From: VFZN01 sp963709325 | Lineage (GTDB): Bacteria > Acidobacteriota > Vicinamibacteria > Vicinamibacterales > UBA2999 | Length of the DNA stretch: 64,000 nucleotides | Direction of reading: 5' to 3' | Assembly (NCBI GenBank): GCA_963709325.1 | Contig: CAVPVV010000003.1 | Span: 3,224,001 to 3,288,000, forward strand | In this document: in pieces, positions 8,284 to 15,554 of the stretch | Layout: each line of letters opens with the position of its first letter | Position numbering within the stretch: position 1 is the stretch's first letter | Notes under the pieces: model-generated | Databases searched by the model: none | What the model saw: only the letters and a program-made list of their open reading frames with translations | What the model was told of the DNA's origin: nothing | Made by a program: the position numbers and the translations under genes

Positions 8284-9640
8284 TTATTTCTTTCCGTTGT
8301 GCGGCAGCGGCGGTGCGGTCGTCTGCCGCTGGTGTCCATTGCCGGCGAGCGTGGCGTAGTACTCGAAGGCGTAGGCAAACCCAACGAGTCTGGCGTCATC
8401 CCACGCACGCCCCATGAACTGGATGTTCACCGGCTGCCCGCGATCGTTCATGCCGGCCGGCACCGCAAGCGTCGGCACACCGTTGGCCGCGCTTGGAGTG
8501 TCGCGGCGGCCGAACGCGGCCTTGCCCGAACCACCGCCGCCGCCATCGTTGAGGCTCGTGTCGCTCAGCAGCCCAGGATAGATCACGGCATCGACGTTGG
8601 AAGCGTCCCTCCAGTCCTTCACGCCGGCCGGCCTGGTGATCTGCCGATAGTCGCGATGTGTCTGGATCTCGGCCGGTGTCAGCCTGGGCTGGGGCGCGAC
8701 GCAGGTGGTCGGATTGGCCCTGACGTACAGCACCTTCCGCTGCGAGCAATCCACGTCCACCTCGGTCGTAATGTTGAAGCCCTGCTCGGCGAGCTCGGGA
8801 TGGCTGTCGATGTACTGCCGCCACCCTTAGGCTTGAATCCGGTTGCCGGGGATCGGCTGCGGCGGCGCCGGCGGCGCATCGGCCGTCGGCGGCGTGGCGA
8901 GCTGGCCCATCCGGGCGATCGTGGCGCCCGCCTGTACCAGGTATTGCAGCGAGTTCCGCATCGCGTCGATCGTGCCGTTGGTGCCGAACGGCGGCGCAGT
9001 CGGACCGAAGACGTCGGCCCATGCCGCGTCGACATAACCAATCCGCTTGCCCCTGAGCGCTCCGGTGTCCAGCACCGAGCGCCAGTCGGCGGGCACCGCG
9101 CCCGGCGGTCTCCGCAACGTGGCCGGATCCTCCGGGTCCACGCCGGTCACCACGTTCAACATGTCGGCGAGATCCGACACCGAGCGGGTAATCGCGCCGC
9201 CGAAGTCGGTCATCCAGACCAGCGGCTGAATGCCGGTGCCGCTCTCGAGCCCGTCGGTGCCGCGCAGCGTAACCAGGCTCTGCGCGCTCGCCGGACCGTA
9301 GAGCGAGTCGCCGGTCTGCGAGCCCATCGCCGCGGCCGCGAAGCTGCCGGCGACAGCGCTGGCCGAGCCGCCGCTCGACGCGAGCGGTGAGCGAGACGGG
9401 TTGAACACGCTCCACACCTGTCCCCAGGCATCGTTCGACCAGTGACCGAAGGTGGCGTACTCCTCGAGCCCGCCCTTGCCGAGGATCACCGCGCCGGCTT
9501 CGCGCAGGCGGGCCACCTGGAAGGCGTCCCTGGCCGGCTGGAAGCCGGCGAACGTGAAGCTGCCGTTCGTCGTCGGCAGGTCAAACGTGTCGTAGTTGTT
9601 CTTGACGATGATCGGGATCCCGAGGGCCTCGTGGTTCGCG
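8284..9640 (-). pseudogene. Amidase-signature family pseudogene (5' truncation plus in-frame stop)
   Basis: The frame encodes an amidase-signature enzyme. The catalytic lysine is seen in GIPIIVKNN and the Ser-cisSer loop in LASSGGSASAVAG; the C-terminal part has the expected VPTLAVPAGM and NIQFMGRAW motifs. Two lesions are visible. A TAA codon (complement of 8827-8829) interrupts the frame between NRIQA and GWRQYIDSHPEL, which continue in the same frame and belong together. The normal 5' part (signal peptide and first roughly 80-100 residues) is absent: homology starts at the KNN loop near 9627, directly after an AGGAGG-ATG start (9641-9654) that reads another frame and stops after 20 codons. 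Intact relatives are secreted amidases of about 500 residues. Confidence 0.85.
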
Positions 9641-9756
9641 CATGACAGCCTCCTGTGCAGGCGGGATGATGGACCTGCGATCACGGTGTGTCAAGCGAGA
9701 TGAACGTCCCTCGAACCTCAGCCATCCGAGTGGCGGCGCGAGGGGGATTGGAGGAA

Positions 9757-9792
9757 AGGCAGAAGGCAGAAGGCAGAGAGGCAGAAGGCAGA
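9757..9792. repeat. AGGCAGA 7-bp short tandem repeat
   Basis: Five copies of AGGCAGA start at 9757, 9764, 9771, 9779 and 9786, with one extra base between the third and fourth. It lies in the 3' region of the minus-strand VOC gene and borders the hairpin at 9789-9830. No gene is supported in 9655-9836. Confidence 0.85.
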
Positions 9793-9830
9793 AGGGACAA
9801 GACCGTGGGGGGCGTGCCTTGTCCCTTCTG
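9789..9830 (-). terminator. Hairpin after the VOC gene, possible terminator
   Basis: CAGAAGGGACAAG (9789-9801) and its exact complement CTTGTCCCTTCTG (9818-9830) form a 13-bp perfect stem with a 16-nt loop, seven bases past the stop of the minus-strand VOC gene. No T-run follows, so it may act as a mRNA 3' stabiliser or a Rho-assisted stop rather than a classic intrinsic terminator. Confidence 0.55.
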
Positions 9831-9836
9831 GGCACG

Positions 9837-10211
9837 TCATTTCATCGAATGGATGCCGAAGATGTTGCCGTCGGGATCCGAGGCCAGGGCCATGAAGCCG
9901 TACTGGCCAATCGAGACCTTGTCCTTGATGATCTTGCCGCCGTTGGTCTTCACCCGGGCGGCCTCCGTGGCGCAGTCGTCGGATCGGAAGTAGACCATTG
10001 TCCCGCCGCCGCCGACTGGTGCGCCCGCCATCTTGGCGAGGGCGCCGCCGGCGCCGCGGCCCTCCTGCTCCATCGGAAAGGTCCACATCTCGATGTCCGC
10101 GGGCCCCTCGAGTTTCTCGAGCCGGACGGCGAGCACGGTCTCGTAGAATTTCTTCGCCCGCGGCATGTCGTTCACGTAAATCTCGAACCAGTTGACGGGA
10201 TTATTGGGCAT
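9837..10211 (-). CDS. VOC-family (glyoxalase-like) protein
   Basis: The 124-residue product shows the two beta-alpha-beta modules of the VOC fold: NWFEIYVNDMPRAKKFYETV at the N-terminus and a second half with YFRSDDCATEAARVKTNGG and the closing ALASDPDGNIFGIHS. The DPDGN turn is nearly universal in this family. It is probably a cytoplasmic metal-dependent enzyme or binding protein of unknown substrate. The gene is divergent from the alpha/beta hydrolase gene, with 138 bases between the starts, and ends at a perfect hairpin. Confidence 0.88.
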   Translation of the reverse strand: MPNNPVNWFEIYVNDMPRAKKFYETVLAVRLEKLEGPADIEMWTFPMEQEGRGAGGALAKMAGAPVGGGGTMVYFRSDDCATEAARVKTNGGKIIKDKVSIGQYGFMALASDPDGNIFGIHSMK

Positions 10212-10349
10212 GGATGCGTCCTCATGGTGTTGAGCCGTTCGGCCATCGTGGCATCCGATTCGCGCCGGAGCAAGGTCGGCCGGTCCCGCTGAACTGACCA
10301 GGCGGACTCCATTCCAGTTGATCTACGATCCCACCTCGACTGCCGCACT

Positions 10350-11087
10350 ATGACTGCATTGCTGCTGCCTGTGCTCATGGCGATGAACATGACCGGATCG
10401 CCCGATGCGGAAACCCGGTGGGTGACTTCCACCGATGGGACGAAGATCGCGTTTGACGTAACCGGGACAGGTCCGGTGCTGATTCTGCTGCACGGCGGAG
10501 GGATGAACCGCCGTTCGTGGCACACCGCCGGTTACGTGTCGAGACTGGCGCAGGAGTTCACCGTCGTCACGATCGACATCCGCGGCAACGGAGACAGCGA
10601 CAAACCCACGAGCGAGGCGGCCTATGCGTTCGAGCGTCTCAACGAGGACGTGCTTGCTGTCGCCGATGCTGTAGGCGCCCGGCACTTCGGGCTGTGGGGC
10701 TTCTCGTACGGCGCCAACGTCGGACGCTATCTCGCCTCGCGTTCCGATCGCGTGGCGGCGATGGTTTATATCGGCATCAATTTCGGCCCGGCCGTCGACG
10801 ATACGTTCATGGCCTACATCAACAAGCTGCCGCAGCGGCCGGCATGGCTGTTGGCCCTGATCGGCTATCCGCCGGTCGAGCCAGGCGACATGAGGTGTCC
10901 GACCTTGTGGGTGGTCGGCACGAAGAACGAGAACGCCTTCAAGAGTGCGGAAGCCTACAAATCGCGGCTCGGCGGAACTCCCGTCACGCTCGAGGTGATC
11001 GACGGACTGAATCACTCGCAGGAGTTCGATCAGATCGATCGCGTGTTCGCGATCGAGGCCGAGTTCACGAGAAAACAGGCGCGGTAG
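10350..11087 (+). CDS. Alpha/beta hydrolase with an altered acid site
   Basis: The 245-residue product has the alpha/beta hydrolase landmarks: oxyanion loop LLHGGGMN, nucleophile serine in GFSYGAN and a likely catalytic histidine in GLNHSQEF. At the third-acid position, where relatives have a D in a G-x-x-D turn (GEDD), this protein reads VVGTKNENA, so the acid may be missing or supplied by another residue. Several ATG codons lie near the start (10350, 10377, 10383, 10389); I keep the first. Its role could be hydrolysis of an ester or lactone; no partner gene identifies the substrate. The gene converges on the ASCH-like gene. Confidence 0.8.
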   Translation: MTALLLPVLMAMNMTGSPDAETRWVTSTDGTKIAFDVTGTGPVLILLHGGGMNRRSWHTAGYVSRLAQEFTVVTIDIRGNGDSDKPTSEAAYAFERLNEDVLAVADAVGARHFGLWGFSYGANVGRYLASRSDRVAAMVYIGINFGPAVDDTFMAYINKLPQRPAWLLALIGYPPVEPGDMRCPTLWVVGTKNENAFKSAEAYKSRLGGTPVTLEVIDGLNHSQEFDQIDRVFAIEAEFTRKQAR

Positions 11088-11108
11088 ACAATGGAAGGGC
11101 GAGGCGTC

Positions 11109-11681
11109 TCAGCTTCGCGCCGAAAGGCGCTGTAGCACGGCCACACCACGCGGCGAAAGGCGATAGCCGACCTCGAGGCTCTCGGTGAGGCCGAGTTCCT
11201 TCAGCCGCCGGACCCGGCGCTTGAACGTGGCCAGGTCCATCGCTGCGTGTTTGGCGAGCACATGCGAGACGATCGCCGGCTGATTGGCAATCAGCCGCAG
11301 GTAGAGCGTCGTCCACGGCGCGTTCGCCGCGCCGTCGATTCCTGCCAGCCTCCCGATGACCGCTTCGAGCTCGGCGGCACTGGGCACTCTCTGGCGAAGC
11401 GCGACGCGCGGGTCGTCCCCGTCGCGGTGGAGCTCGATGCGCAGGAGCGTGCCTTCTCCCGCGATCGACGCGCGCAGCTCGGCGATGCTCATACCGGTGC
11501 GCTGGACGTCGTCTGCGGTGATGTCGCCTTCGTCGATGACCGTTACGCGGTCCAGGCGGAGCACACCCACTGCCGTCAGCAGTGTGGAGCCGTCGGCCGG
11601 CGCCGCACGCCGCCAGCGCCTGAACGCGAGCGTCACGCGGCCCGCGGCAATTCCTTCGAGGAGGTCCTGGCGGAACAGCAT
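11109..11681 (-). CDS. ASCH/PUA-like domain protein with C-terminal winged helix
   Basis: The 190-residue product begins LFRQDLLEGIAAGRVTLAFR, which resembles the start of ASCH-domain proteins (PUA-like fold, usually nucleic-acid binding), followed by a beta-rich stretch (VGVLRLDRVTVIDEGDITA). The C-terminal 60 residues look like a winged helix-turn-helix (AAMDLATFKRRVRRLKELG, then GYRLSPRGVAVLQRL). This suggests an RNA- or DNA-binding cytoplasmic protein. It is followed on the opposite strand by the hydrolase, 21 bases away. Assignment rests on pattern similarity, so it is moderate. Confidence 0.65.
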   Translation of the reverse strand: MLFRQDLLEGIAAGRVTLAFRRWRRAAPADGSTLLTAVGVLRLDRVTVIDEGDITADDVQRTGMSIAELRASIAGEGTLLRIELHRDGDDPRVALRQRVPSAAELEAVIGRLAGIDGAANAPWTTLYLRLIANQPAIVSHVLAKHAAMDLATFKRRVRRLKELGLTESLEVGYRLSPRGVAVLQRLSARS

Positions 11682-11726
11682 GGCCCACTCGTTCGCCGAA
11701 TTCAGCCGTCCAGCCGCGGCACGATG

Positions 11727-12236
11727 CTACACCCCCGCAAATGCCGCGTGGTACCGAATCGTCCCTGGCTTTCCGCCAAGAGTCCCCGGTCTCAGCTCGA
11801 TGGCCATGAAAGCCTCGTCCGGGACCTCGTACTCGGAGCGCCAGCCGAGCGTCGAGGCGCGCACGAAACCGAACTTCGGGTAGTACTCGGGGTGGCCGAG
11901 CACGACGACGCCGGCCGTCCCAAGGCGGCGGCAGGCGTCGAGGCCGGCGGGCACGAGCGCCGTTCCGATCCCCTGCCGTTGCCGTTCAGGGGTCACGGCC
12001 ATCGGCGCCAGTCCCATCAATGCAACCTGAGCGTCTGGCGACAGTTTCACCGGCGAGAACATAATGTGCCCAACCACAGCGTCATCGACGACCGCAACCA
12101 GCGAGACCAGCGGACGAGCCTGCTCGCGCAGCGCGTCCACGAGGTCCGCTTCGAGCCCGGTCTCGAACGCGCTCCGAAGCACGGCTCGGATGCCGGCAAC
12201 GTCGGCCGGCGTTTCTGGCCTGATGTGGTGGATCAC
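11727..12236 (-). CDS. GNAT-family N-acetyltransferase, YhbS-like
   Basis: The 169-residue product carries the acetyl-CoA pyrophosphate loop RQRQGIGTAL (Q/R-x-x-G-x-G/A) and the VLGHPEYYPKFGF segment typical of the YhbS-like branch of GNAT acetyltransferases. It would transfer an acetyl group from acetyl-CoA to an amine on a small molecule or protein; the acceptor is unknown. It is cytoplasmic. The gene starts back-to-back with the cupin gene, with 58 bases between them that must hold both promoters, and ends 45 bases before the start of the ASCH-like gene on the same strand. Confidence 0.88.
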   Translation of the reverse strand: MIHHIRPETPADVAGIRAVLRSAFETGLEADLVDALREQARPLVSLVAVVDDAVVGHIMFSPVKLSPDAQVALMGLAPMAVTPERQRQGIGTALVPAGLDACRRLGTAGVVVLGHPEYYPKFGFVRASTLGWRSEYEVPDEAFMAIELRPGTLGGKPGTIRYHAAFAGV

Positions 12237-12294
12237 TGGCGATCGGGAATCTACATCGATACGCTGGTAAAAGTACCCGACAGGAGACCGTCAC

Positions 12295-12693
12295 ATGGAG
12301 ATCAGCAGAAGCGGCACCCAGCCTTCGGCCAAGGGTCCTGAAGACTGGTTCACCGGCTTGGTGCGCATCGACTCCCGCTTCCAGAGAGATGCTCCGGCGC
12401 GGGTGGCGGGCGCCACCGTGACGTTCGAGCCTGGCGCCCGGACCGCGTGGCACACCCACCCGCTGGGCCAGACGCTGATTGTCATCTCCGGGTTCGGGCT
12501 GGCGCAGCGCGACGGCGGACCGATCGAGGAGCTACGTGCCGGCGACATCGTCTGGTTCGCGCCCGGCGAGAAGCACTGGCACGGCGCCTCGCCGACCACG
12601 GCAATGTCGCACATCGCCATTCAGGAGATGCTCGACGGCAAGGCCGTGGACTGGATGGAGAAGGTCACTGACCAACAGTACTCATCGCGTTGA
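12295..12693 (+). CDS. Manganese-type cupin, (R)-hydroxynitrile lyase homologue
   Basis: The 132-residue single-domain cupin closely resembles the cupin hydroxynitrile lyase described from the acidobacterium Granulicella tundricola. It keeps the opening KGPEDWFTGLVRID, the metal site H53, H55, Q59 (AWHTHPLGQTL) and H94 (GEKHWHG), and H106 (MSHIAIQE), as well as the ending DGKAVDWMEKVTD. The characterised enzyme uses Mn2+ to cleave or form cyanohydrins such as mandelonitrile; the natural role in soil bacteria is unclear. A GGAG site lies upstream of the ATG. The next gene, an aldo/keto reductase 39 bases downstream on the same strand, is probably co-transcribed, which would fit a carbonyl-handling unit. 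Confidence 0.88.
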   Translation: MEISRSGTQPSAKGPEDWFTGLVRIDSRFQRDAPARVAGATVTFEPGARTAWHTHPLGQTLIVISGFGLAQRDGGPIEELRAGDIVWFAPGEKHWHGASPTTAMSHIAIQEMLDGKAVDWMEKVTDQQYSSR

Positions 12694-12732
12694 CGGCGCG
12701 CGGATAGCGAATACGGATAAGAGGACCAGGCA

Positions 12733-13719
12733 ATGCAGAAACGAATGCTGGGAAGAAATGGGCTCGAGGTTTCAGCCCTCGGCCTCGGTTGCATGGGTAT
12801 CAGCTTCGGACTCGGTCCGGCGACCAGCCGCGAGGAGGGCATCGGGCTCATTCGCGCGGCAGTCGACGGCGGCGTGACGTTGTTCGACACCGCCGAAGCC
12901 TACGGGCCGTTTGCCAATGAGGAACTGGTCGGTGAAGCGCTCGGCCCGGTACGCGATCGGGTGGTGATCGCGACCAAGTTCGGTTTCAAGCTCGAGAACG
13001 GCAAGTCAGTGGGCGTGGACAGCCGGCCCGCCCACATCCGCGATGTCGCCGAGGCGTCGTTGAAGCGGCTCAACACCGATCGAATCGACCTTCTGTACCA
13101 GCATCGTGTGGACCCTGGTGTCCCGATCGAGGACGTGGCCGGCACGGTCAAGGACCTGATTGGTGAAGGCAAGGTCAGGCACTTCGGCCTTTCGGAAGCC
13201 GGCGTCGCGGTGATCCGCCGGGCCCATGCAGTCCAGCCGGTGGCGGCGCTCCAGAGTGAGTATTCGCTCTGGTGGCGCGAGCCGGAGGCGGAGATTCTGC
13301 CTGTCCTCGATGAGCTCGGCATCGGGTTCGTGCCGTTCAGCCCGCTCGGCAAGGGATTTCTCACCGGCACCATCGACGAGACGACAACATTCGACAGCAG
13401 CGATTTCCGGAACGTCGTGCCGCGCTTCACGCCCGAGAATCGGAAGGCGAACCAGGCATTCGTCAGCTGGGTCACGGACTTCGCCGCGCGCAAGCGGGCG
13501 ACGCCGGCCCAGATCGCACTGGCTTGGCTATTGGCGCAAAAGCCGTGGATCGTTCCCATTCCTGGAACGACGAAGCGCCACCGGCTGGAGGAGAATCTCG
13601 GCGCCGTCGGGGTCCAGCTGACCCCCGCGGACCTTCGCGATATCGATCGTGCAGCCGCGAAAATCAATGTGCAGGGCGCCCGCTACCCCGAGCACTTGCA
13701 GCGGCTCATCAATCGCTGA
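12733..13719 (+). CDS. Aldo/keto reductase
   Basis: The 328-residue TIM-barrel NADPH-dependent oxidoreductase shows the full catalytic tetrad: D52 and Y57 in FDTAEAYG, K82 in ATKFGF and H124 in YQHRVDP. The C-terminal cofactor segment has the usual IPIPGT(T) motif (WIVPIPGTTKRHRLEENLGA). Length and motif spacing match the AKR13-like branch (YajO/Tas-type general stress reductases) that reduces aldehydes and ketones. It follows the cupin hydroxynitrile-lyase homologue on the same strand with a 39-base gap and a purine-rich ribosome site (AAGAGGA), so the pair may jointly process carbonyl or cyanohydrin compounds. That link is inferred. Confidence 0.93.
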   Translation: MQKRMLGRNGLEVSALGLGCMGISFGLGPATSREEGIGLIRAAVDGGVTLFDTAEAYGPFANEELVGEALGPVRDRVVIATKFGFKLENGKSVGVDSRPAHIRDVAEASLKRLNTDRIDLLYQHRVDPGVPIEDVAGTVKDLIGEGKVRHFGLSEAGVAVIRRAHAVQPVAALQSEYSLWWREPEAEILPVLDELGIGFVPFSPLGKGFLTGTIDETTTFDSSDFRNVVPRFTPENRKANQAFVSWVTDFAARKRATPAQIALAWLLAQKPWIVPIPGTTKRHRLEENLGAVGVQLTPADLRDIDRAAAKINVQGARYPEHLQRLINR

Positions 13720-13870
13720 TCTGCCCGTCGGAGCTCGTGTGATGACCGGCGTCCAAGGCGTCGTCTGACGCCATGTCCTGTCATTCCTGGCCGTCCTTGA
13801 TATACAGTACGCGCAGTCTGTCCTGAGCGCCCCGTTCACTGACGGGTTCCTCATGGCACTGGAGGAATCC

Positions 13871-13912
13871 ATGAAAGGTCGCGAAGGCGCGGTCATCGTG
13901 TGTCTGGGATGA
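13871..13912 (+). CDS. Short leader ORF translationally coupled to the radical SAM gene
   Basis: A 13-codon frame (MKGREGAVIVCLG) begins at ATG 13871 behind a perfect GGAGG site (13861-13865) and stops at TGA 13910-13912, which overlaps the ATG of the radical SAM gene (13909-13911) as ATGA. An in-frame ATG at 13853 would make it 19 codons. The downstream gene has no good ribosome site of its own, so this looks like a coupled leader peptide. A frameshifted true N-terminus of the radical SAM gene is the alternative. Confidence 0.5.
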   Translation: MKGREGAVIVCLG

Positions 13913-15486
13913 CCGTTTACCTCATCAATCCGAGTCATGTGTCGTTCGGGATCGGCGTCATTACGCCGCGCTGGCTCTACGTGCTGGCTGCGGCGACGCC
14001 AGCTTCGTTCGGCGAGCCACGCCTGATCGACGAGACGCTCGAGAGTTTCGATTCGAAAGCCATCGCGGCCGGCGACGTCGTCGGCATCGGCATTCATACT
14101 GGCAACGCGCTTCGCGGTTACGAGCTCGGCGTCGCGGCCCGGGCAGCCGGCGCGCATGTCGTGTATGGCGGCATTCATGCGTCGCTCTTTCCTGAGGAAG
14201 CCCGCGATCTCGGCGGCGCGCACGCGGTCGTCACCGGCGACGGCGAGCGCGCCTGGCCGGAGGTCCTTCGTGACTGCGCCGCGGGCGTCCCGCGACCTCA
14301 GTACGACGGCGGCCGAATCGAAGCCGACGTCTTCCTGCCCGGCCGATGGAGTCTGCTGCCGGAAGGCCGCTACATGTGGGGATCGGTGCAGACCGTCCGC
14401 GGCTGCCCGAAGCACTGCTCGTTCTGCTCGGTGTGGCGTACCGACGGACAGCGCCCCCGTGCCCGCCACGTCGATCAGGTGCTCGACGAGATCGTCGACC
14501 TGCGGCGGCGGGGATTCCGATTCATCGCGCTCGCAGACGACAACTTCTACCCGGTGACGCTCACCGACCTCCGCATGGCCGCGAGGCGCAAGGACCCCTC
14601 TCAGCTGGAGCGCCTCCAGGCGATCCGCGCCGAGCGGTTTGAGCTGATGGAGGCCCTGGCGGCGCTGCCCGGAGACACCGTGTTCTTCACCCAGATCACG
14701 ATGGAGGCTGCGGAGGATCCCGAGTTCCTCGAGGCGATGCGGCGAGCGCACATCAAGGGCGCCCTGGTCGGCGTCGAGGCAGTCACCCCCGAGGGCCTCA
14801 AGGACGTCTACAAGGACTTCAACGAGAGCGGCGACGCGCTCGTGACCCGGCTCCAGGCGTTCCGGAACCATGGGCTTCACGTCCTCGGCTCGTTCATCTT
14901 CGGCTTGCCGAGCGATCGTCCAGGCACGTTCGACGCATCGCTCTCGGTCGCGCAGCAGGCGGGCGTGACCTTTGCTCAGTTCGTGATGCTCACCCCGTTC
15001 CCCGGGACGCTCGATTTCGCGGCCTGGGAGAAGGGCCTCGGCGACGATCCGCCGAGCGTCGGCGGCGTGCCCATCTCGCGTCACTGGCTGATTCCCCAGG
15101 CTCAGCGGCCCAAGGTCTACATGGATCATCCGGTGATGTCGCCGGACGAGATCCGCGAGCGCACCCAGTCGGTCTGGGATCGGTTCTATTCGCTGCCGAG
15201 CATCTGGGCGCGGTCGCGCGGTGCCGTGTCGTCGCTGAAGGGGCGTTTGGCGTTCGTCCTCATCTCGAAGATCTATCGCCAGATGTACGCCAACACCGGG
15301 ATTGCCACCGACAGCGCCCGCGTCAACCGCTCGGCCCGATGGGCGCGGCTGATGGCGATTCCGTGCCGGCGGCTGTTTGCCGGTCAGCCGATGCCGGACT
15401 TGCAGATCACCAGAGCCGCGGCGGCCGCACCTGGCTCATCCCGAATGCTGCGCATGACGTCGTCTCAGCAGCTGCCGGGCGCCTGA
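13909..15486 (+). CDS. B12-binding-domain radical SAM protein
   Basis: The product (525 residues from ATG 13909; a GTG at 13900 is also possible) has an N-terminal Rossmann-like cobalamin-binding region (about 1-135: VVGIGIHTGNALRG, VVYGGIHASLFPEE, VVTGDGERAWPEV) and a radical SAM TIM barrel whose cluster cysteines are C166, C170 and C173 (RGCPKHCSFC). FIALADDNFY and GALVGVEAV match the later barrel strands of this class. Such enzymes include methylases and the hopanoid- and lipid-modifying HpnJ/HpnP types, but the substrate cannot be decided here. The C-terminal 80 residues have basic and hydrophobic stretches that may touch the membrane. It is preceded by the coupled leader ORF and converges on a membrane glycosyltransferase. 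Confidence 0.85.
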   Translation: MTVYLINPSHVSFGIGVITPRWLYVLAAATPASFGEPRLIDETLESFDSKAIAAGDVVGIGIHTGNALRGYELGVAARAAGAHVVYGGIHASLFPEEARDLGGAHAVVTGDGERAWPEVLRDCAAGVPRPQYDGGRIEADVFLPGRWSLLPEGRYMWGSVQTVRGCPKHCSFCSVWRTDGQRPRARHVDQVLDEIVDLRRRGFRFIALADDNFYPVTLTDLRMAARRKDPSQLERLQAIRAERFELMEALAALPGDTVFFTQITMEAAEDPEFLEAMRRAHIKGALVGVEAVTPEGLKDVYKDFNESGDALVTRLQAFRNHGLHVLGSFIFGLPSDRPGTFDASLSVAQQAGVTFAQFVMLTPFPGTLDFAAWEKGLGDDPPSVGGVPISRHWLIPQAQRPKVYMDHPVMSPDEIRERTQSVWDRFYSLPSIWARSRGAVSSLKGRLAFVLISKIYRQMYANTGIATDSARVNRSARWARLMAIPCRRLFAGQPMPDLQITRAAAAAPGSSRMLRMTSSQQLPGA

Positions 15487-15554
15487 CGCCAGGAGCGTTC
15501 GCTACGGGATGCGCTCGGCGGCGATGAAGTACGTTCGAGGCTTCCCTGAATCGG

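Noticed and set aside
13528..15129. 533-residue minus-strand open frame over the radical SAM gene
   Set aside because: No motif or ribosome site; the opposite strand has the CxxxCxxC and cobalamin-domain motifs.
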